From Nitrosomonas sp. (GTDB lineage Bacteria; Pseudomonadota; Gammaproteobacteria; Burkholderiales; Nitrosomonadaceae), in contig BQJA01000001.1 of assembly GCA_021604405.1 (NCBI GenBank), positions 1-64,000 of the forward strand: a DNA stretch of 64,000 nucleotides, read 5' to 3'. The notes below the pieces were generated by a model, which was not told the DNA's origin, ran no database searches, and was given only the letters and a program-made list of their open reading frames with translations. Below, one piece after another: positions 1-11,201 of the stretch. Each line of letters begins with the position of its first letter. Position 1 is the stretch's first letter. Both the position numbers and the translations under genes were made by a program.

Positions 1-1
1 G

Positions 2-136
2 AACCTGGTTCATGACGAAGTCGAAATGACTGATCTGGATGCCAGTCTTGCTGCAGGCGAGATGGTATTGAAAGAAGACGACGACGATTGGGATGACGAT
101 GATGATGATTGGGACGACGATGATGATGACTATTAA
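2..136 (+). CDS. C-terminal end of an acidic-tailed protein (partial)
   Basis: Only the last 44 codons are in the window, ending with TAA at 134-136. The visible part is a short ordinary stretch (ending around AAGEMVLKE) followed by an Asp-rich tail in which tryptophans interrupt runs of Asp, ending in Tyr. I do not recognise the family from this tail. The tail is encoded by GAY-rich, nearly repetitive DNA (86-132). A hairpin at 201-235 may end the transcript. Confidence 0.6.
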   Translation, partial: NLVHDEVEMTDLDASLAAGEMVLKEDDDDWDDDDDDWDDDDDDY

Positions 137-200
137 GCGTCGGCGTTTCTGCTGTAAAAGCCGTTGCTGAAAGTCGGTTACGGTTTAGTCTGACCATGTG

Positions 201-235
201 CCTGTCCGGGTGTTATATGGATTATACCCGGCAGG
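201..235 (+). terminator. Inverted repeat after the acidic-tailed gene
   Basis: CCTG and CCGGGT pair with ACCCGG and CAGG around a loop of about 14 bases, with one bulged T in the left arm. There is no clear T-run after it, so it could be a weak terminator or an mRNA-end stabiliser. Confidence 0.4.
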
Positions 236-439
236 CTCGTTTCAGAACTCATTACTGGCTGTTTTGAAGATTAAATAGCAAACTGTTGTTTAGAATTAGC
301 TTGGCTGACAGGATATTCGGATTATTGCCGTTTGATGTGGAAATAATAGTGAAATGCGAAGTTTGCTGATGGAAATGAATATGTTTTACGCAACATTAGC
401 GCCAAGCATCATAGTTGAATGGTTATTTAAATAAGATTG

Positions 440-464
440 CCCGCCTTCAGATGGCGGGTTTTTT
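440..464 (+). terminator. Rho-independent terminator
   Basis: The stem CCCGCC (440-445) pairs with GGCGGG (453-458) over a 7-base loop and is followed at once by six T residues. It lies just upstream of the membrane-protein gene at 483, so that gene needs its own promoter or read-through. Confidence 0.75.
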
Positions 465-482
465 ATTTCGATGGAGTAAAGA

Positions 483-1301
483 ATGTTAAATCATTTTCCA
501 AAAGCGAATGTTGTGCATCCACATAGAACACGGGATTATTTTATTGCCGGATTCACCTTTTTTTGCGTCGGCGTTAGTTTAGTAATAGATGGTAGTGCAA
601 GTCTGGCGATACAGAATTTATTAGGTGTTATTGCATGGATTTTTCTGATTGCTTTACTTTATGGTGAGAATAAAGAAATAAGAATGCAGGTGGCGATCGC
701 TGTTGCCTTTGCAACCGCGGGGGAACATTTTGCATCCATTTATATGGAAGGGTACACGTATCGCTTCGAAAATGTGCCGCTTTATGTGCCACCAGGGCAC
801 GGTATGGTTTATCTGACAGCTGTTGCACTTGCACGCTCGGGCTTATTTCTGAATCATGCCAGGAAAATAGCAATAGTCGTGGTGGTAACCGGTGGTTCAT
901 GGGCGCTTTGGGGTATCAGTGGTATCCCTGAGCACGGTGACCAAGTTGGCGCGGTGTTATTTTGTGTATTTTTAATTTATTTGTTTAAAGGCCGTTCGCC
1001 ACTAGTCTATCTTGGCGCATTCTTCATCACAACATGGCTGGAGATTATTGGGACAGCGGCCGGAACATGGTATTGGGCCAAGATAGAACCGGTATTTGGC
1101 TGGACGCAAGGCAATCCCCCGAGCGGCGTAGCTGCCTGGTATTGCCTGGTTGATGCGGTGGCCATCGGTTGTGCTCCAATATGTTTGGTTTACCTGCAAA
1201 AATTTAATAGGTGGGTGCTGACCGGAAAATATACGCGCAAAGTGAGTGGCGTAATTAAACCTGAAGTTGTGGAAGAAACATCAGTTAAACGATATAAATA
1301 G
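483..1301 (+). CDS. Polytopic membrane protein of unknown function
   Basis: A 272-residue protein with about seven predicted hydrophobic segments, starting near residues 20, 45, 65, 105, 130, 155 and 170, and more toward the C-terminus. A conserved-looking block near residue 100 reads VPLYVPPGHGMVYLTA, and a second near 205 has WTQGNPPSG. I do not recognise a named family. The C-terminal 30 residues are basic and soluble. The start is supported by GGAG at 474-477, a few bases before the ATG. It lies 29 bases upstream of thrS in the same direction, so co-transcription is possible but unproven. Confidence 0.75.
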   Translation: MLNHFPKANVVHPHRTRDYFIAGFTFFCVGVSLVIDGSASLAIQNLLGVIAWIFLIALLYGENKEIRMQVAIAVAFATAGEHFASIYMEGYTYRFENVPLYVPPGHGMVYLTAVALARSGLFLNHARKIAIVVVVTGGSWALWGISGIPEHGDQVGAVLFCVFLIYLFKGRSPLVYLGAFFITTWLEIIGTAAGTWYWAKIEPVFGWTQGNPPSGVAAWYCLVDAVAIGCAPICLVYLQKFNRWVLTGKYTRKVSGVIKPEVVEETSVKRYK

Positions 1302-1330
1302 TGATCAATTCAATATTGAGGAGTTAATTT

Positions 1331-3238
1331 GTGACGGTCGTTCGATTGCCGGATGGGTCGGAGCGTCAATACGAGCATCCTGTAACGGTATTAGAAGTTG
1401 CTGCTTCTATTGGCGCTGGACTGGCGCGCACAGCGCTCGCAGGTAAAGTCAATGACAAGCTGGTTGATGTGTCGCATCGTATTGAACACGACAGTGAACT
1501 GACAATAATTACCGATAAAGATGACGAGGGACTGGAAATTATTCGTCACTCCTGCGCGCACCTGTTGGCGCACGCGGTCAAAGAGTTATTTCCTGAAGCG
1601 CAGGTAACCATCGGACCAGTTATTGAAGATGGTTATTATTATGATTTCTCTTATAAGCGTCCTTTTACGGTTGATGATTTGCATGACATTGAGAAAAGAA
1701 TGATGGAAATCAGCAAACGAAACTTGAAAATTGAGAGAAAAGTGCTGGACAGATCAGACGCGATCAATTTTTTTAAAAATCAGGGAGAACATTACAAAGC
1801 GCAGATAATAGAATCAATACCTGGAAATGAAGATGTGTCATTGTATTCCCAGGATAATTTTACTGATTTATGCCGCGGACCGCATGTTCCAGCAACTTCC
1901 AGGATTAAGGTATTTAAGTTAATGAAAGTTGCCGGTGCCTATTGGCGGGGTGATTCAAATAATGAAATGCTGCAACGGATTTATGGTACCGCCTGGCTAA
2001 AAAAGGAAGACCAGAAGGCCTATTTGCATCGTTTAGAAGAAGCCGAAAAACGCGACCACCGTAAGCTGGGAAAACAGCTTGATTTGTTCCATATTCAGGA
2101 GGAGGCGCCAGGAATGGTGTTCTGGCATCCCAAAGGATGGACATTGTGGCAACAAATTGAACAATATCTGCGCAAGATTCTTGATGATAATGGTTACCAA
2201 GAAATCCGTACACCACAGGTGCTGGATAAAACATTGTGGGAACGTTCCGGTCATTGGGAGAATTTTCGCGAAAATATGTTTACAACCAATGCGGAAGAGC
2301 GTCATTTCGCGATCAAACCCATGAATTGTCCTGGTCATGTGCAGATATTCAATCAGGGTTTGAGAAGCTATCGCGATTTGCCGTTACGTCTGGCGGAATT
2401 TGGTTCCTGCCACCGCAATGAACCGTCTGGCGCTTTACATGGTGTGATGCGCGTAAGATCATTTACTCAGGATGACGCGCATATATTTTGCACCGAGGAA
2501 CAAGTGCAAACAGAAGTCGTTAAATTTATCGATCTTCTGCAAATCGTATATTCAGATTTTGGATTTGACCAGGTTTTGGTGAAACTTTCTACGCGCCCAG
2601 AGAAGCGCGTCGGCTCTGAAATACAGTGGAACAAGGCAGAAGCGGCGTTAGAGGCAGCATTAAATGAGAAGCGTCTGGACTGGGATTTGCAGCCTGGTGA
2701 AGGAGCTTTTTATGGGCCGAAAATTGAATTCTCGTTAAAAGACTGCATTGGACGTGTATGGCAATGTGGAACATTGCAACTTGATTTTTCTATGCCAGAC
2801 AGATTGGGCGCTGAGTACGTTGCCGAGGATAACACTAAGCATGTACCGGTAATGCTGCATCGCGCTATTCTGGGTTCATTAGAGCGCTTTATTGGTATTT
2901 TAATTGAAAATCATGCAGGTGCGCTGCCACTCTGGCTTTCGCCAGAGCAAGCGGTGGTGATGAATATTTCCCAGGGACAGAGCGACTATGCGCATGAAGT
3001 GGCCTTTGCGCTTAAGCGCAATGGGGTTCGGGTCAGTTTGGACTTGAGAAATGAGAAAATAACCTATAAAATCCGGGAACATAGTTTACAGAAACTGCCT
3101 TACCAGCTTATAGTCGGTGACGAAGAAGTCCGTACGCGCTCAGTTTCAGTGCGTAAGCGCGGTGGGGTCGATTTAGGACAGATGAGCCTGGATTCGTTAA
3201 TCGATCGCATTCAAGCGGAAATTTCTGCGAAAAATTAA
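1331..3238 (+). CDS. thrS: Threonine--tRNA ligase
   Basis: Charges tRNA-Thr in the cytoplasm. The 635-residue length is the family norm. In order: N-terminal TGS domain (about 1-60), the editing/SAD region with the metal-binding motif HSCAHLLAH (around 75), the class II catalytic core with motif 2 around [15 protein letters not shown] (about 360) and motif 3 near [14 protein letters not shown] (about 510), and the C-terminal anticodon-binding domain. The start is GTG at 1331, preceded by GAGGAG at 1318-1323. It leads the usual thrS-infC-rpmI-rplT-pheST block. Confidence 0.97.
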   Translation: MTVVRLPDGSERQYEHPVTVLEVAASIGAGLARTALAGKVNDKLVDVSHRIEHDSELTIITDKDDEGLEIIRHSCAHLLAHAVKELFPEAQVTIGPVIEDGYYYDFSYKRPFTVDDLHDIEKRMMEISKRNLKIERKVLDRSDAINFFKNQGEHYKAQIIESIPGNEDVSLYSQDNFTDLCRGPHVPATSRIKVFKLMKVAGAYWRGDSNNEMLQRIYGTAWLKKEDQKAYLHRLEEAEKRDHRKLGKQLDLFHIQEEAPGMVFWHPKGWTLWQQIEQYLRKILDDNGYQEIRTPQVLDKTLWERSGHWENFRENMFTTNAEERHFAIKPMNCPGHVQIFNQGLRSYRDLPLRLAEFGSCHRNEPSGALHGVMRVRSFTQDDAHIFCTEEQVQTEVVKFIDLLQIVYSDFGFDQVLVKLSTRPEKRVGSEIQWNKAEAALEAALNEKRLDWDLQPGEGAFYGPKIEFSLKDCIGRVWQCGTLQLDFSMPDRLGAEYVAEDNTKHVPVMLHRAILGSLERFIGILIENHAGALPLWLSPEQAVVMNISQGQSDYAHEVAFALKRNGVRVSLDLRNEKITYKIREHSLQKLPYQLIVGDEEVRTRSVSVRKRGGVDLGQMSLDSLIDRIQAEISAKN

Positions 3239-3343
3239 GTATGCTTGATTATTTTGTATTCGTGTTCATTGCTGTTGTAGTATAAAGTGGCGGTGTTTTT
3301 GTTGCTGATTTAACATTTTTTTTATTAGACTTGGAGAATAGCC

Positions 3344-3916
3344 ATCGTTCGAGGTAAAGAAGTTCGCATAAATGAAGAAATAGATGCGCCGGAGGTGCGC
3401 TTGATTGGGGTTGAGGGAGAGCAAATTGGCGTCGTTCAGTTAACGGAAGCGAGCGCTATGGCTCAGGAAGCGGATGTCGATTTGGTAGAAATTGCGCCAA
3501 CAGCGAAACCGCCGGTTTGCCGTTTGATGGATTATGGTAAATATCGTTATCAGGAAAGCAAGAAGAAGCATGATGCAAAGCTGAAGCAGAAGCAGACGCA
3601 GATTAAAGAAATCAAATTTCGTCCCAATACGGATGAGGGTGATTATAATATTAAACTGCGTAATTTAATCAGCTTCTTAAATGACGGTGATAAAGTAAAA
3701 ATCACACTGAGATTTCGCGGCAGAGAAATGGCGCATCAGGAATTTGGTGTACGTTTATTAGAACGGGTGAGAAACGACTTGGAGCCGTATGCAGTAGTCG
3801 AGCAATTTCCAAGAATGGAAGGGCGGCAAATGGTGATGGTTTTGTCGCCCAAAAAGAAAGATACAACGATAGATAAATCAAAAGAAACGAAACCAAAGAT
3901 ATCTCAGCCAAGCTGA
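3344..3916 (+). CDS. infC: Translation initiation factor IF-3, non-ATG (ATC) start
   Basis: Binds the 30S subunit and proofreads start-codon selection. The N-domain opening ([21 protein letters not shown]) is conserved in IF-3 and is only complete if translation starts at ATC (3344), upstream of any ATG or GTG. GGAG at 3333-3336 sits 7 bases before that codon, while the alternative ATA at 3338 is too close to it. A stop at 3326-3328 blocks earlier starts. infC in Escherichia coli also uses a discriminated codon (AUU), through which IF-3 represses its own translation, so the same control is likely here. The product is 190 residues with a Lys-rich tail. Confidence 0.95.
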   Translation: MVRGKEVRINEEIDAPEVRLIGVEGEQIGVVQLTEASAMAQEADVDLVEIAPTAKPPVCRLMDYGKYRYQESKKKHDAKLKQKQTQIKEIKFRPNTDEGDYNIKLRNLISFLNDGDKVKITLRFRGREMAHQEFGVRLLERVRNDLEPYAVVEQFPRMEGRQMVMVLSPKKKDTTIDKSKETKPKISQPS

Positions 3917-4003
3917 GTACCTGATTTTTAGTTGTAATGATTCAGCGGTTTCTGTTCGCTGGACAGTTATGTAATATTATTTGTGGTGTAACAATAAGTG
4001 ATC

Positions 4004-4043
4004 ACTGGGTCTTATAAAGTTTTCCGGCATGGAAACACCCAGT
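4004..4043 (+). promoter_or_regulatory. Nested hairpin in the rpmI leader, possible L20-type control site
   Basis: ACTGGGT (4004-4010) pairs perfectly with ACCCAGT (4037-4043). Inside, TTTCC (4021-4025) pairs with GGAAA (4031-4035) over a 5-base loop. It ends 28 bases before rpmI. In several bacteria ribosomal protein L20 represses rpmI-rplT by binding a structured leader. Position and nesting fit that role, but I cannot match a specific leader family. Confidence 0.45.
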
Positions 4044-4071
4044 TTCATATTTATAAGGAGTTGCAGTATTT

Positions 4072-4269
4072 ATGCCTAAGATGAAAACAAAAAGAGGCGC
4101 GGCGAAGCGATTTAAAGTGCGGGCTAGTGGAAGCATTAAGCGTTCGCAGGCTTTTAAGCGCCATATTCTTACGAAAAAAACAACGAAAAACAAGCGTCAG
4201 CTAAGAGGGATTGTCACTGTTCATCCTAGTGACGTAATGTCTGTTCGCACCATGTTACCTTACGCATAG
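4072..4269 (+). CDS. rpmI: 50S ribosomal protein L35
   Basis: A 65-residue very basic protein starting [16 protein letters not shown], the classic L35 signature, with [16 protein letters not shown] in the middle. It is a component of the large ribosomal subunit. AAGGAG at 4054-4059 precedes the ATG. It is followed 16 bases later by rplT, the usual L35-L20 pair. Confidence 0.98.
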   Translation: MPKMKTKRGAAKRFKVRASGSIKRSQAFKRHILTKKTTKNKRQLRGIVTVHPSDVMSVRTMLPYA

Positions 4270-4285
4270 TAAAAAAGGAGAACCA

Positions 4286-4645
4286 ATGCCAAGAGTAAAA
4301 CGTGGCGTAACAGCCCATGCACGTCATAAGAAAATTCTGAGTCTAGCCAAAGGCTATCGTGGCCGGCGGAAAAATGTATATCGTGTCGCCAAGCAGGCAG
4401 TAATGAAGGCTGGGCAATATGCATACCGCGACCGGCGTCAACGCAAGCGCCAGTTTCGTGCCTTATGGATTGCGCGTATTAATGCCGCAGCACGTGAATG
4501 TGGATTATCTTACAGTGTCTTCATGAATGGTTTAAAGAAAGCATGTATTGAAGTGGATCGTAAAGTGCTTGCTGATCTGGCTGTGTTTGATAAGCCTGCT
4601 TTTGCAAAAATTGCCGAACAAGCCAAGGCCAGCTTAGTGAATTAG
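4286..4645 (+). CDS. rplT: 50S ribosomal protein L20
   Basis: A 119-residue basic protein with the L20 signature ([18 protein letters not shown], then [11 protein letters not shown] and the globular half containing FIARINAA-like [17 protein letters not shown]). It is required for early 50S assembly and is usually the autogenous repressor of its own operon. AAGGAG at 4274-4279 precedes the ATG. Confidence 0.98.
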   Translation: MPRVKRGVTAHARHKKILSLAKGYRGRRKNVYRVAKQAVMKAGQYAYRDRRQRKRQFRALWIARINAAARECGLSYSVFMNGLKKACIEVDRKVLADLAVFDKPAFAKIAEQAKASLVN

Positions 4646-4682
4646 AATTAGCTATAAAATTACGATCAGTTAGTTTATATCG

Positions 4683-4728
4683 AAAAAGGGAGGTCGAGGA
4701 GGAAAGAAGCCTCAGCCCTCCTTTTTTT
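4683..4728 (+). terminator. Terminator or attenuator between rplT and pheS
   Basis: An A/G-rich left arm (4683-4693) pairs with CCCTCC plus the first T residues (4716-4726) with one mismatch. An inner GAGG/CCTC helix lies within, and seven T residues follow. It sits where pheST operons of some bacteria carry a phenylalanine attenuator, but I see no leader peptide rich in Phe codons, so a plain operon terminator is the simpler reading. Confidence 0.7.
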
Positions 4729-6050
<1,322 letters not shown>

Positions 6051-6087
6051 ATATCTTTCTATAACACGTTGTAACTTAAATAATATC

Positions 6088-8457
6088 ATGAAATTTTCTG
6101 AAAATTGGCTGCGTACCCTGGTTAATCCATCATGCTCGGGTGATGAATTAGCGTATCTGTTAACCATGGCAGGTTTGGAGGTCGAAGCCATTGAGCCTGC
6201 CGCACCAGATTTCGATGGTGTCGTGGTAGCGGAAGTACTGTCAGTTGAGAAGCACCCGACGGCAGATCGTCTGAGTATCTGTTCAGTTGATGCCGGAACA
6301 GAAGATAATCAAAAATCATTGCAAATAGTTTGTGGCGCGCCGAATGTCCGGGCCGGTGCAAAGGTTCCTTGTGCGTTAGTTGGTGCGCATTTGCCCGGAA
6401 TCGTTATCAAACAAGCAAAATTACGTGGTGTTAATTCTTATGGAATGTTGTGCTCCACCAAAGAACTGGGGTTAGGCGATGCAGCGGAGGGTTTATTATT
6501 GCTTCCGGATGATGCACCAATCGGCGAAGATTTCCGTCGATACTATGCGCTTGAGGACAACATATTTTCGCTTTCATTGACGCCCAACCGTGCTGACTGT
6601 CTTGGTTTGGTGGGTGTGGCGCGAGAAGTGGCGGCAATTACCGACACAGCATTCTTGCCGATGGCGAATGAAGCAGTTGTCAGTGACATTGATAAGTCCT
6701 TGGTGGTGCAGGTTGCTGAACCAACCGCTTGCCCACTTTATTGTGGCAGAGTCATCCAAGGAATCCGTCTTGACGTGATGACGCCCGCATGGATATTACG
6801 TCGCCTTGATCGAAGCGGGATCCGTCCAATTAGCCCTGTCGTGGATGTAACAAACTATGTCATGCTGGAGACTGGGCAACCGATGCATGCATTTGATCTT
6901 GCAAAAGTGACTGGATCGATTCAAGTGCGCAACGCAAGACCGGGCGAGCAAATACAGCTTCTAAATGGACACCAGCTGAATTTGCAGCCTGACATGCTCC
7001 TGATTGCCGACCAAAAAGAGCCGCTCGCTCTGGCGGGAATTATGGGGGGGATGAATAGTGGCGTAGTAGATGGAACAACAGATATTTTTTTGGAAAGTGC
7101 TTTTTTTGATCCGGCAGTAGTCAGTGGCAAATCATTTTATCTGGGATTCGGCACGGACTCATCGTACCGTTTCGAACGTGGCGTTGATTTTGCGGCAACC
7201 AGAGATGTGTTGGAACGCGCCACAAATTTGATTGTTAAAATTTGTGGTGGCAAGACAGGTCCGATTACTGAAGTTAAAAGTGAATTACCGCAGCGGTCAA
7301 CCGTAAGCGTGCGTGTAGATCGAATAAGGCGTGTTCTGGGTATCAGCATTGATAAACAGCAGATTTCTAAATTATTCCGGCGTTTAGGATTCGATTTTAC
7401 GAGTAACGTGGATACGTTTTATGTGACGCCGCCTTCTTATCGGTTTGATCTTGCAATAGAAGAAGATTTTATTGAAGAGGTGGCGCGTATTTATGGTTAT
7501 GATCATATTTCTGCCAGGGTGCCAGATAGCAGTTTTACCTTGCTGCCCGCCACCGAATCAGTTCAGACTCAATCACAGCTAAGACAAATCCTCGTTGCGC
7601 GTGATTATCAGGAAGTGATCAATTATGCTTTTGTAGATGCCGCCTGGGAATCTGACTTTTCTGGCAACGAAACGCCTGTTGCGTTGAAAAATCCTATTGC
7701 CAGTCACATGAGTGTCATGCGCAGTAGCCTGATCGGCGGATTAATTGCTAATCTTCAATTCAACCTAAACCGTCAACAGGCCAGAGTACGTTTGTTTGAG
7801 ATTGGTTGTTGTTTTCTGCAGGGTGATGAAAAGAGTTGTATGCAGACGGAAAATCTGGCGGGCCTCTGCTATGGAGATATTGTCCCCGAGCAGTGGGGCG
7901 TGCCTTCCCGCAGCACTGATTTTTATGATGTTAAAGCCGACATTGAAGCTTTATGCTGGCCGAGTGATTTTCATTTTGAAGCAGCTTCTCATCCAGCTTT
8001 GCACCCTGGTAAAGCGGCAAGAGTGATTGTCAACAACAGAAACGCGGGTTGGATCGGAGAGCTGCATCCGCGTTGGCAAAGTAAATATGGTTTAGCAAAG
8101 GCGGCTGTATTGTTCGAGCTGCATTTAGATGCCTTTGTGGGAAGACCGTTACCTGTGGCAAAAGATATACCAAAATATCCACCTATACGTCGCGATATCG
8201 CCGTAATTGTGTCTAATCATATTAGTACGCAAGCTATTTTAGCTTGCATGCACGCGGAAAAGATTTCGATTATTTCAGAAATTTCTTTGTTTGATATTTA
8301 TCGCGGAAAAGGGGTGGGAGAAGATAAAAAAAGTCTTGCATTCCGTATCTTATTGCAAGATACTGAGAAAACATTGACCGATCAAGATGCAGATTTTGTC
8401 GTGACAAGTATGATTAATATTCTCGAGCGTAAGTTTGGTGCAAAATTACGGAATTAA
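6088..8457 (+). CDS. pheT: Phenylalanine--tRNA ligase beta subunit
   Basis: The 789-residue partner of PheS. It has an N-terminal tRNA-binding OB fold (about 40-150, starting near DGVVVAEV), B3/B4 editing domain (about 210-390), B5 domain (about 400-475) and a C-terminal ferredoxin-like anticodon-binding domain (about 695-789, starting [14 protein letters not shown]). It lies 37 bases after pheS and is surely co-transcribed. Confidence 0.97.
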   Translation: MKFSENWLRTLVNPSCSGDELAYLLTMAGLEVEAIEPAAPDFDGVVVAEVLSVEKHPTADRLSICSVDAGTEDNQKSLQIVCGAPNVRAGAKVPCALVGAHLPGIVIKQAKLRGVNSYGMLCSTKELGLGDAAEGLLLLPDDAPIGEDFRRYYALEDNIFSLSLTPNRADCLGLVGVAREVAAITDTAFLPMANEAVVSDIDKSLVVQVAEPTACPLYCGRVIQGIRLDVMTPAWILRRLDRSGIRPISPVVDVTNYVMLETGQPMHAFDLAKVTGSIQVRNARPGEQIQLLNGHQLNLQPDMLLIADQKEPLALAGIMGGMNSGVVDGTTDIFLESAFFDPAVVSGKSFYLGFGTDSSYRFERGVDFAATRDVLERATNLIVKICGGKTGPITEVKSELPQRSTVSVRVDRIRRVLGISIDKQQISKLFRRLGFDFTSNVDTFYVTPPSYRFDLAIEEDFIEEVARIYGYDHISARVPDSSFTLLPATESVQTQSQLRQILVARDYQEVINYAFVDAAWESDFSGNETPVALKNPIASHMSVMRSSLIGGLIANLQFNLNRQQARVRLFEIGCCFLQGDEKSCMQTENLAGLCYGDIVPEQWGVPSRSTDFYDVKADIEALCWPSDFHFEAASHPALHPGKAARVIVNNRNAGWIGELHPRWQSKYGLAKAAVLFELHLDAFVGRPLPVAKDIPKYPPIRRDIAVIVSNHISTQAILACMHAEKISIISEISLFDIYRGKGVGEDKKSLAFRILLQDTEKTLTDQDADFVVTSMINILERKFGAKLRN

Positions 8458-8647
8458 CATTAATTTCATTCGTATTTCGGCATTTATAAGTTACTTAAGG
8501 TATGTAGAATTGTACCGATTCTGCAAGTGACTATTTGCCCATGAAATGACATATAAAGTAAATGTCAGCAACATATTATGTATTTGCTTTGTTAAACACA
8601 TAAAAAGCTGGCAAGCAACAAAAAATTAATAATCAAGTGGGGAATAC
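8458..8647. promoter_or_regulatory. pheT-ihfA spacer with a possible ihfA promoter
   Basis: A TAGAAT hexamer at 8505-8510, with TG directly upstream, could be the -10 element of an ihfA promoter. The -35 match is poor. A GTGGGG run just before the ihfA ATG at 8648 serves as ribosome binding site. Confidence 0.35.
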
Positions 8648-8956
8648 ATGGCATTAACAAAAGCTGAACTAGCAGACTTATTGTTTGAAAATGTAGGGCT
8701 TAACAAGCGTGAAGCAAAAGACATGGTTGAGTCCTTTTATGAAGAAGTGCGCGCAGCGCTGCAAAATGGTGAGGGCGTTAAACTTTCAGGTTTTGGTAAT
8801 TTTCAATTACGTGCCAAACCACAGCGCCCTGGTCGAAACCCAAAAACTGGCGAAGAAATTCCGATTACAGCGCGCCGTGTCGTTACATTTCATGCCAGCC
8901 AAAAACTTAAAGAGATGGTAGAGAAAAACTATCATGGAAAACAACGTACAAAGTAA
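8648..8956 (+). CDS. ihfA: Integration host factor alpha subunit
   Basis: A 102-residue nucleoid protein that bends DNA as a heterodimer with IHF-beta. It begins [20 protein letters not shown], has the [13 protein letters not shown] core and the Pro-containing arm tip ([14 protein letters not shown]), all typical of IHF-alpha. The gene lies behind pheT, as in most proteobacteria, and its end overlaps the next gene by 23 bases. Confidence 0.96.
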   Translation: MALTKAELADLLFENVGLNKREAKDMVESFYEEVRAALQNGEGVKLSGFGNFQLRAKPQRPGRNPKTGEEIPITARRVVTFHASQKLKEMVEKNYHGKQRTK

Positions 8957-9317
8957 TACATTTCCACCTATTCCTGCAAAACGTTATTTTACGATTGGAG
9001 AAGTTGGTGAGCTGTGTGGTGTTAAACCCCATGTACTGCGGTATTGGGAGCAGGAATTTGTGCAGTTAAGGCCGGTTAAGCGCCGGGGAAACCGGCGCTA
9101 CTATCAGCACCAGGAGGTATTACTTATTCGGCGAATTCGTGAGTTACTCTATGATCAGGGTTTCACTATTAATGGTGCGCGAAATCAATTAGGTCGAAAG
9201 AAATTTGAAATACAACCGGCCAAAAACGATGCGCCAAGGATTCAGGCGCATGTCGCGGTTGACTTGACGCAATTAACAGGAGAAATCAGAAGCGTTATTT
9301 CTTTGTTACGTTCTTGA
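8934..9317 (+). CDS. MerR-family transcriptional regulator
   Basis: A 127-residue protein with an N-terminal MerR winged helix (about 18-85): [22 protein letters not shown], then [14 protein letters not shown] and the [17 protein letters not shown] helix. The C-terminal 40 residues are short and carry no Cys cluster, so this is not a metal-sensing MerR. It is the type that follows ihfA in many beta- and gammaproteobacteria; its ligand is unknown. The start overlaps the end of ihfA, implying coupled translation. Confidence 0.9.
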   Translation: MENNVQSNTFPPIPAKRYFTIGEVGELCGVKPHVLRYWEQEFVQLRPVKRRGNRRYYQHQEVLLIRRIRELLYDQGFTINGARNQLGRKKFEIQPAKNDAPRIQAHVAVDLTQLTGEIRSVISLLRS

Positions 9318-9365
9318 TTACTCTCGATCTGTATTACTGAGTTTTTAATGTTAACGCTTGTTTGC

Positions 9366-9371
9366 TATAAT
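9366..9371 (+). promoter_or_regulatory. -10 element of the tRNA-Pro promoter
   Basis: A perfect TATAAT lies 10 bases upstream of the tRNA. The -35 region about 17 bases before it (9343-9348) is only T-rich, so the promoter is called mainly from the -10 box and its position. Confidence 0.6.
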
Positions 9372-9380
9372 CCGTAGATT

Positions 9381-9458
<78 letters not shown>

Positions 9459-9566
9459 TCTAATCCACTGAGTTTGTATACGTAATCTGGCAATAATGCG
9501 AAGAACGTTGCGTTCGCAGTTTCTTAATTACAAAAACCCACATTAATTATATAGATAGTTCTTGAG

Positions 9567-10310
9567 ATGCGCATATTGCTCAGTAATGATGATGGATATT
9601 TTGCGCCAGGCCTGATTTGTCTTGCCGAAACACTTTCTCGTATCGCCGATATTATTGTGGTCGCGCCTGAACGTGACCGAAGCGGCTCCAGCAATTCATT
9701 AACGTTAGACCGGCCGCTTAGCTTGCACAAATCCCACAACGGTTTTTTTTACGTCAATGGCACGCCAACAGATTGTGTGCATTTAGCAGTTACCGGCATG
9801 CTTGATATGCTTCCCGATATGGTGATATCCGGCGTCAATGACGGTGCGAACATGGGAGATGATACAATTTATTCCGGAACAGTCGCTGCAGCGACGGAAG
9901 GGTTTTTGTTTGGTGTACCTTCTTTAGCCGTGTCACTCGCCGGCGTGACCGATGGAAATTTCTTGACGGCGTCCCGTGTGGTGGTGGATATGGTTGAGCG
10001 TTTTGCTAAAAACAAGCTTAAAGCACCGATTTTGCTTAATATTAACGTGCCAGATATTGCGTATAATAAATTACAGGGAATAGATGTAACCCGTCTTGGC
10101 CGCCGTCACAAGGCGGAAGGTGTGATTAAATCACAAACCCCGCGTGGGAATACTGTGTATTGGGTTGGTGCGGCGGGTGCGGCGCAGGATGCAGGTGAAG
10201 GAACGGATTTCTTTTCTGTGCAACATGACCGTGTATCAATTACGCCACTACAGATAGATCTGACGCAATATGATCAATTGAATCTGGTAAAAACATGGCT
10301 GGATCAGTAA
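9567..10310 (+). CDS. surE: 5'/3'-nucleotidase SurE
   Basis: Metal-dependent phosphatase on nucleoside monophosphates, linked to stress and stationary-phase survival. The 247 residues begin with the diagnostic metal-binding [11 protein letters not shown] motif (5-15). They continue with [14 protein letters not shown] (about 35), [11 protein letters not shown] (about 70) and [22 protein letters not shown] (about 90). The surE-pcm-nlpD order is the classic proteobacterial one, although a 210-base gap separates surE and pcm here. Confidence 0.97.
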   Translation: MRILLSNDDGYFAPGLICLAETLSRIADIIVVAPERDRSGSSNSLTLDRPLSLHKSHNGFFYVNGTPTDCVHLAVTGMLDMLPDMVISGVNDGANMGDDTIYSGTVAAATEGFLFGVPSLAVSLAGVTDGNFLTASRVVVDMVERFAKNKLKAPILLNINVPDIAYNKLQGIDVTRLGRRHKAEGVIKSQTPRGNTVYWVGAAGAAQDAGEGTDFFSVQHDRVSITPLQIDLTQYDQLNLVKTWLDQ

Positions 10311-10520
10311 TATATAGGTTGCTTAAATGAGGGCTGACACTGGGTGGCGCCGCGATGCCGGGATTCTTGGCAAGGCATCTATATGTAGTTGCTTTTTGTA
10401 TTTTCTACACGTGTGCGCAAATTCATTGCAGAAATGCCAAAGATTTTATGTTAAAAAATTGAGCGTGGTTATTTCTTTTGGTTCTTTTTGTTTCTAAATT
10501 ACATTGATGGATATTGTCTT

Positions 10521-11183
10521 GTGAGAGCGCGTCATTCTGGAATAGGGATGACTTCGCAACGGACCCGCATGCGCATGGTTGAGCGGTTACGTTCGCAGGG
10601 TATCGCAGATGAAAAAGTACTGTCAATCATGAGTGCTTTGCCTCGGCATGTCTTTGTAGAGGAGGCGTTTGCGAGCCGTGCTTATGATGATGTAGCGCTG
10701 CCAATTAATTTCGGGCAAACAATTTCAAGTCCGTGGACGGTTGCACGGATGAGCGAACTGTTGCGGGATCATTCAGATCTTGACAAAGTGCTTGAAATTG
10801 GCACCGGATGTGGCTATCAGACAGCAATACTGGCGCAATTCGCGCGCGAGGTCTACTCACTTGAGCGTGTTGGTTTGCTCTTGACGCGGACCCGTATTCG
10901 GCTGAGAGAGCTGCAAGTTAACAATATTTATTTGAAGCATGCGGATGGTTTTCATGGTTTTTCCGAGGCTGGCCCATTTGACGGCATTATTATGGCGGCT
11001 GCGACTGTTCATGTGCCGCCAATATTGCTCGAGCAGCTCGCCGTCGGTGGTAGAATGGTTTATCCAAAAGGGAGTGTGGAGCAACGCTTGTGTGTTATAG
11101 AACGTCATTCCCAGGGGTACAACGAAACTATCCTGGAAACCGTAAATTTTGTACCAATGCTGTCTGGTGTCGTGAGAAAGTAG
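10521..11183 (+). CDS. pcm: Protein-L-isoaspartate O-methyltransferase
   Basis: SAM-dependent repair enzyme that methylates isoaspartyl residues in damaged proteins. The Rossmann motif LEIGTGCGYQTAILAQ sits in the middle, preceded by the substrate-binding block ALPINFGQTISSPWTVARM. The start is uncertain. GTG at 10521 includes the SGIGMTSQRTR stretch, while ATG at 10548 (starting MTSQRTR) has a GGAA-type site just upstream; the frame is open as far as 10488. The reading depends on which start other family members conserve. Confidence 0.93.
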   Translation: MRARHSGIGMTSQRTRMRMVERLRSQGIADEKVLSIMSALPRHVFVEEAFASRAYDDVALPINFGQTISSPWTVARMSELLRDHSDLDKVLEIGTGCGYQTAILAQFAREVYSLERVGLLLTRTRIRLRELQVNNIYLKHADGFHGFSEAGPFDGIIMAAATVHVPPILLEQLAVGGRMVYPKGSVEQRLCVIERHSQGYNETILETVNFVPMLSGVVRK

Positions 11184-11201
11184 TGACGCAGGGGGGTTAA
11201 C

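Larger units (their letters stand above)
137..482. other. Intergenic stretch with two hairpins
   Basis: No convincing gene. It holds the inverted repeat at 201-235 and a strong terminator at 440-464. A few short open stretches lack a ribosome binding site and look random. Confidence 0.5.

Noticed and set aside
4683..4728. Phenylalanine attenuator for pheST
   Set aside because: No leader peptide with Phe codons precedes the hairpin; a plain terminator explains it.
8934..9317. Mercury or copper sensor of the MerR family
   Set aside because: No C-terminal metal-binding Cys cluster; the ihfA-linked type fits better.
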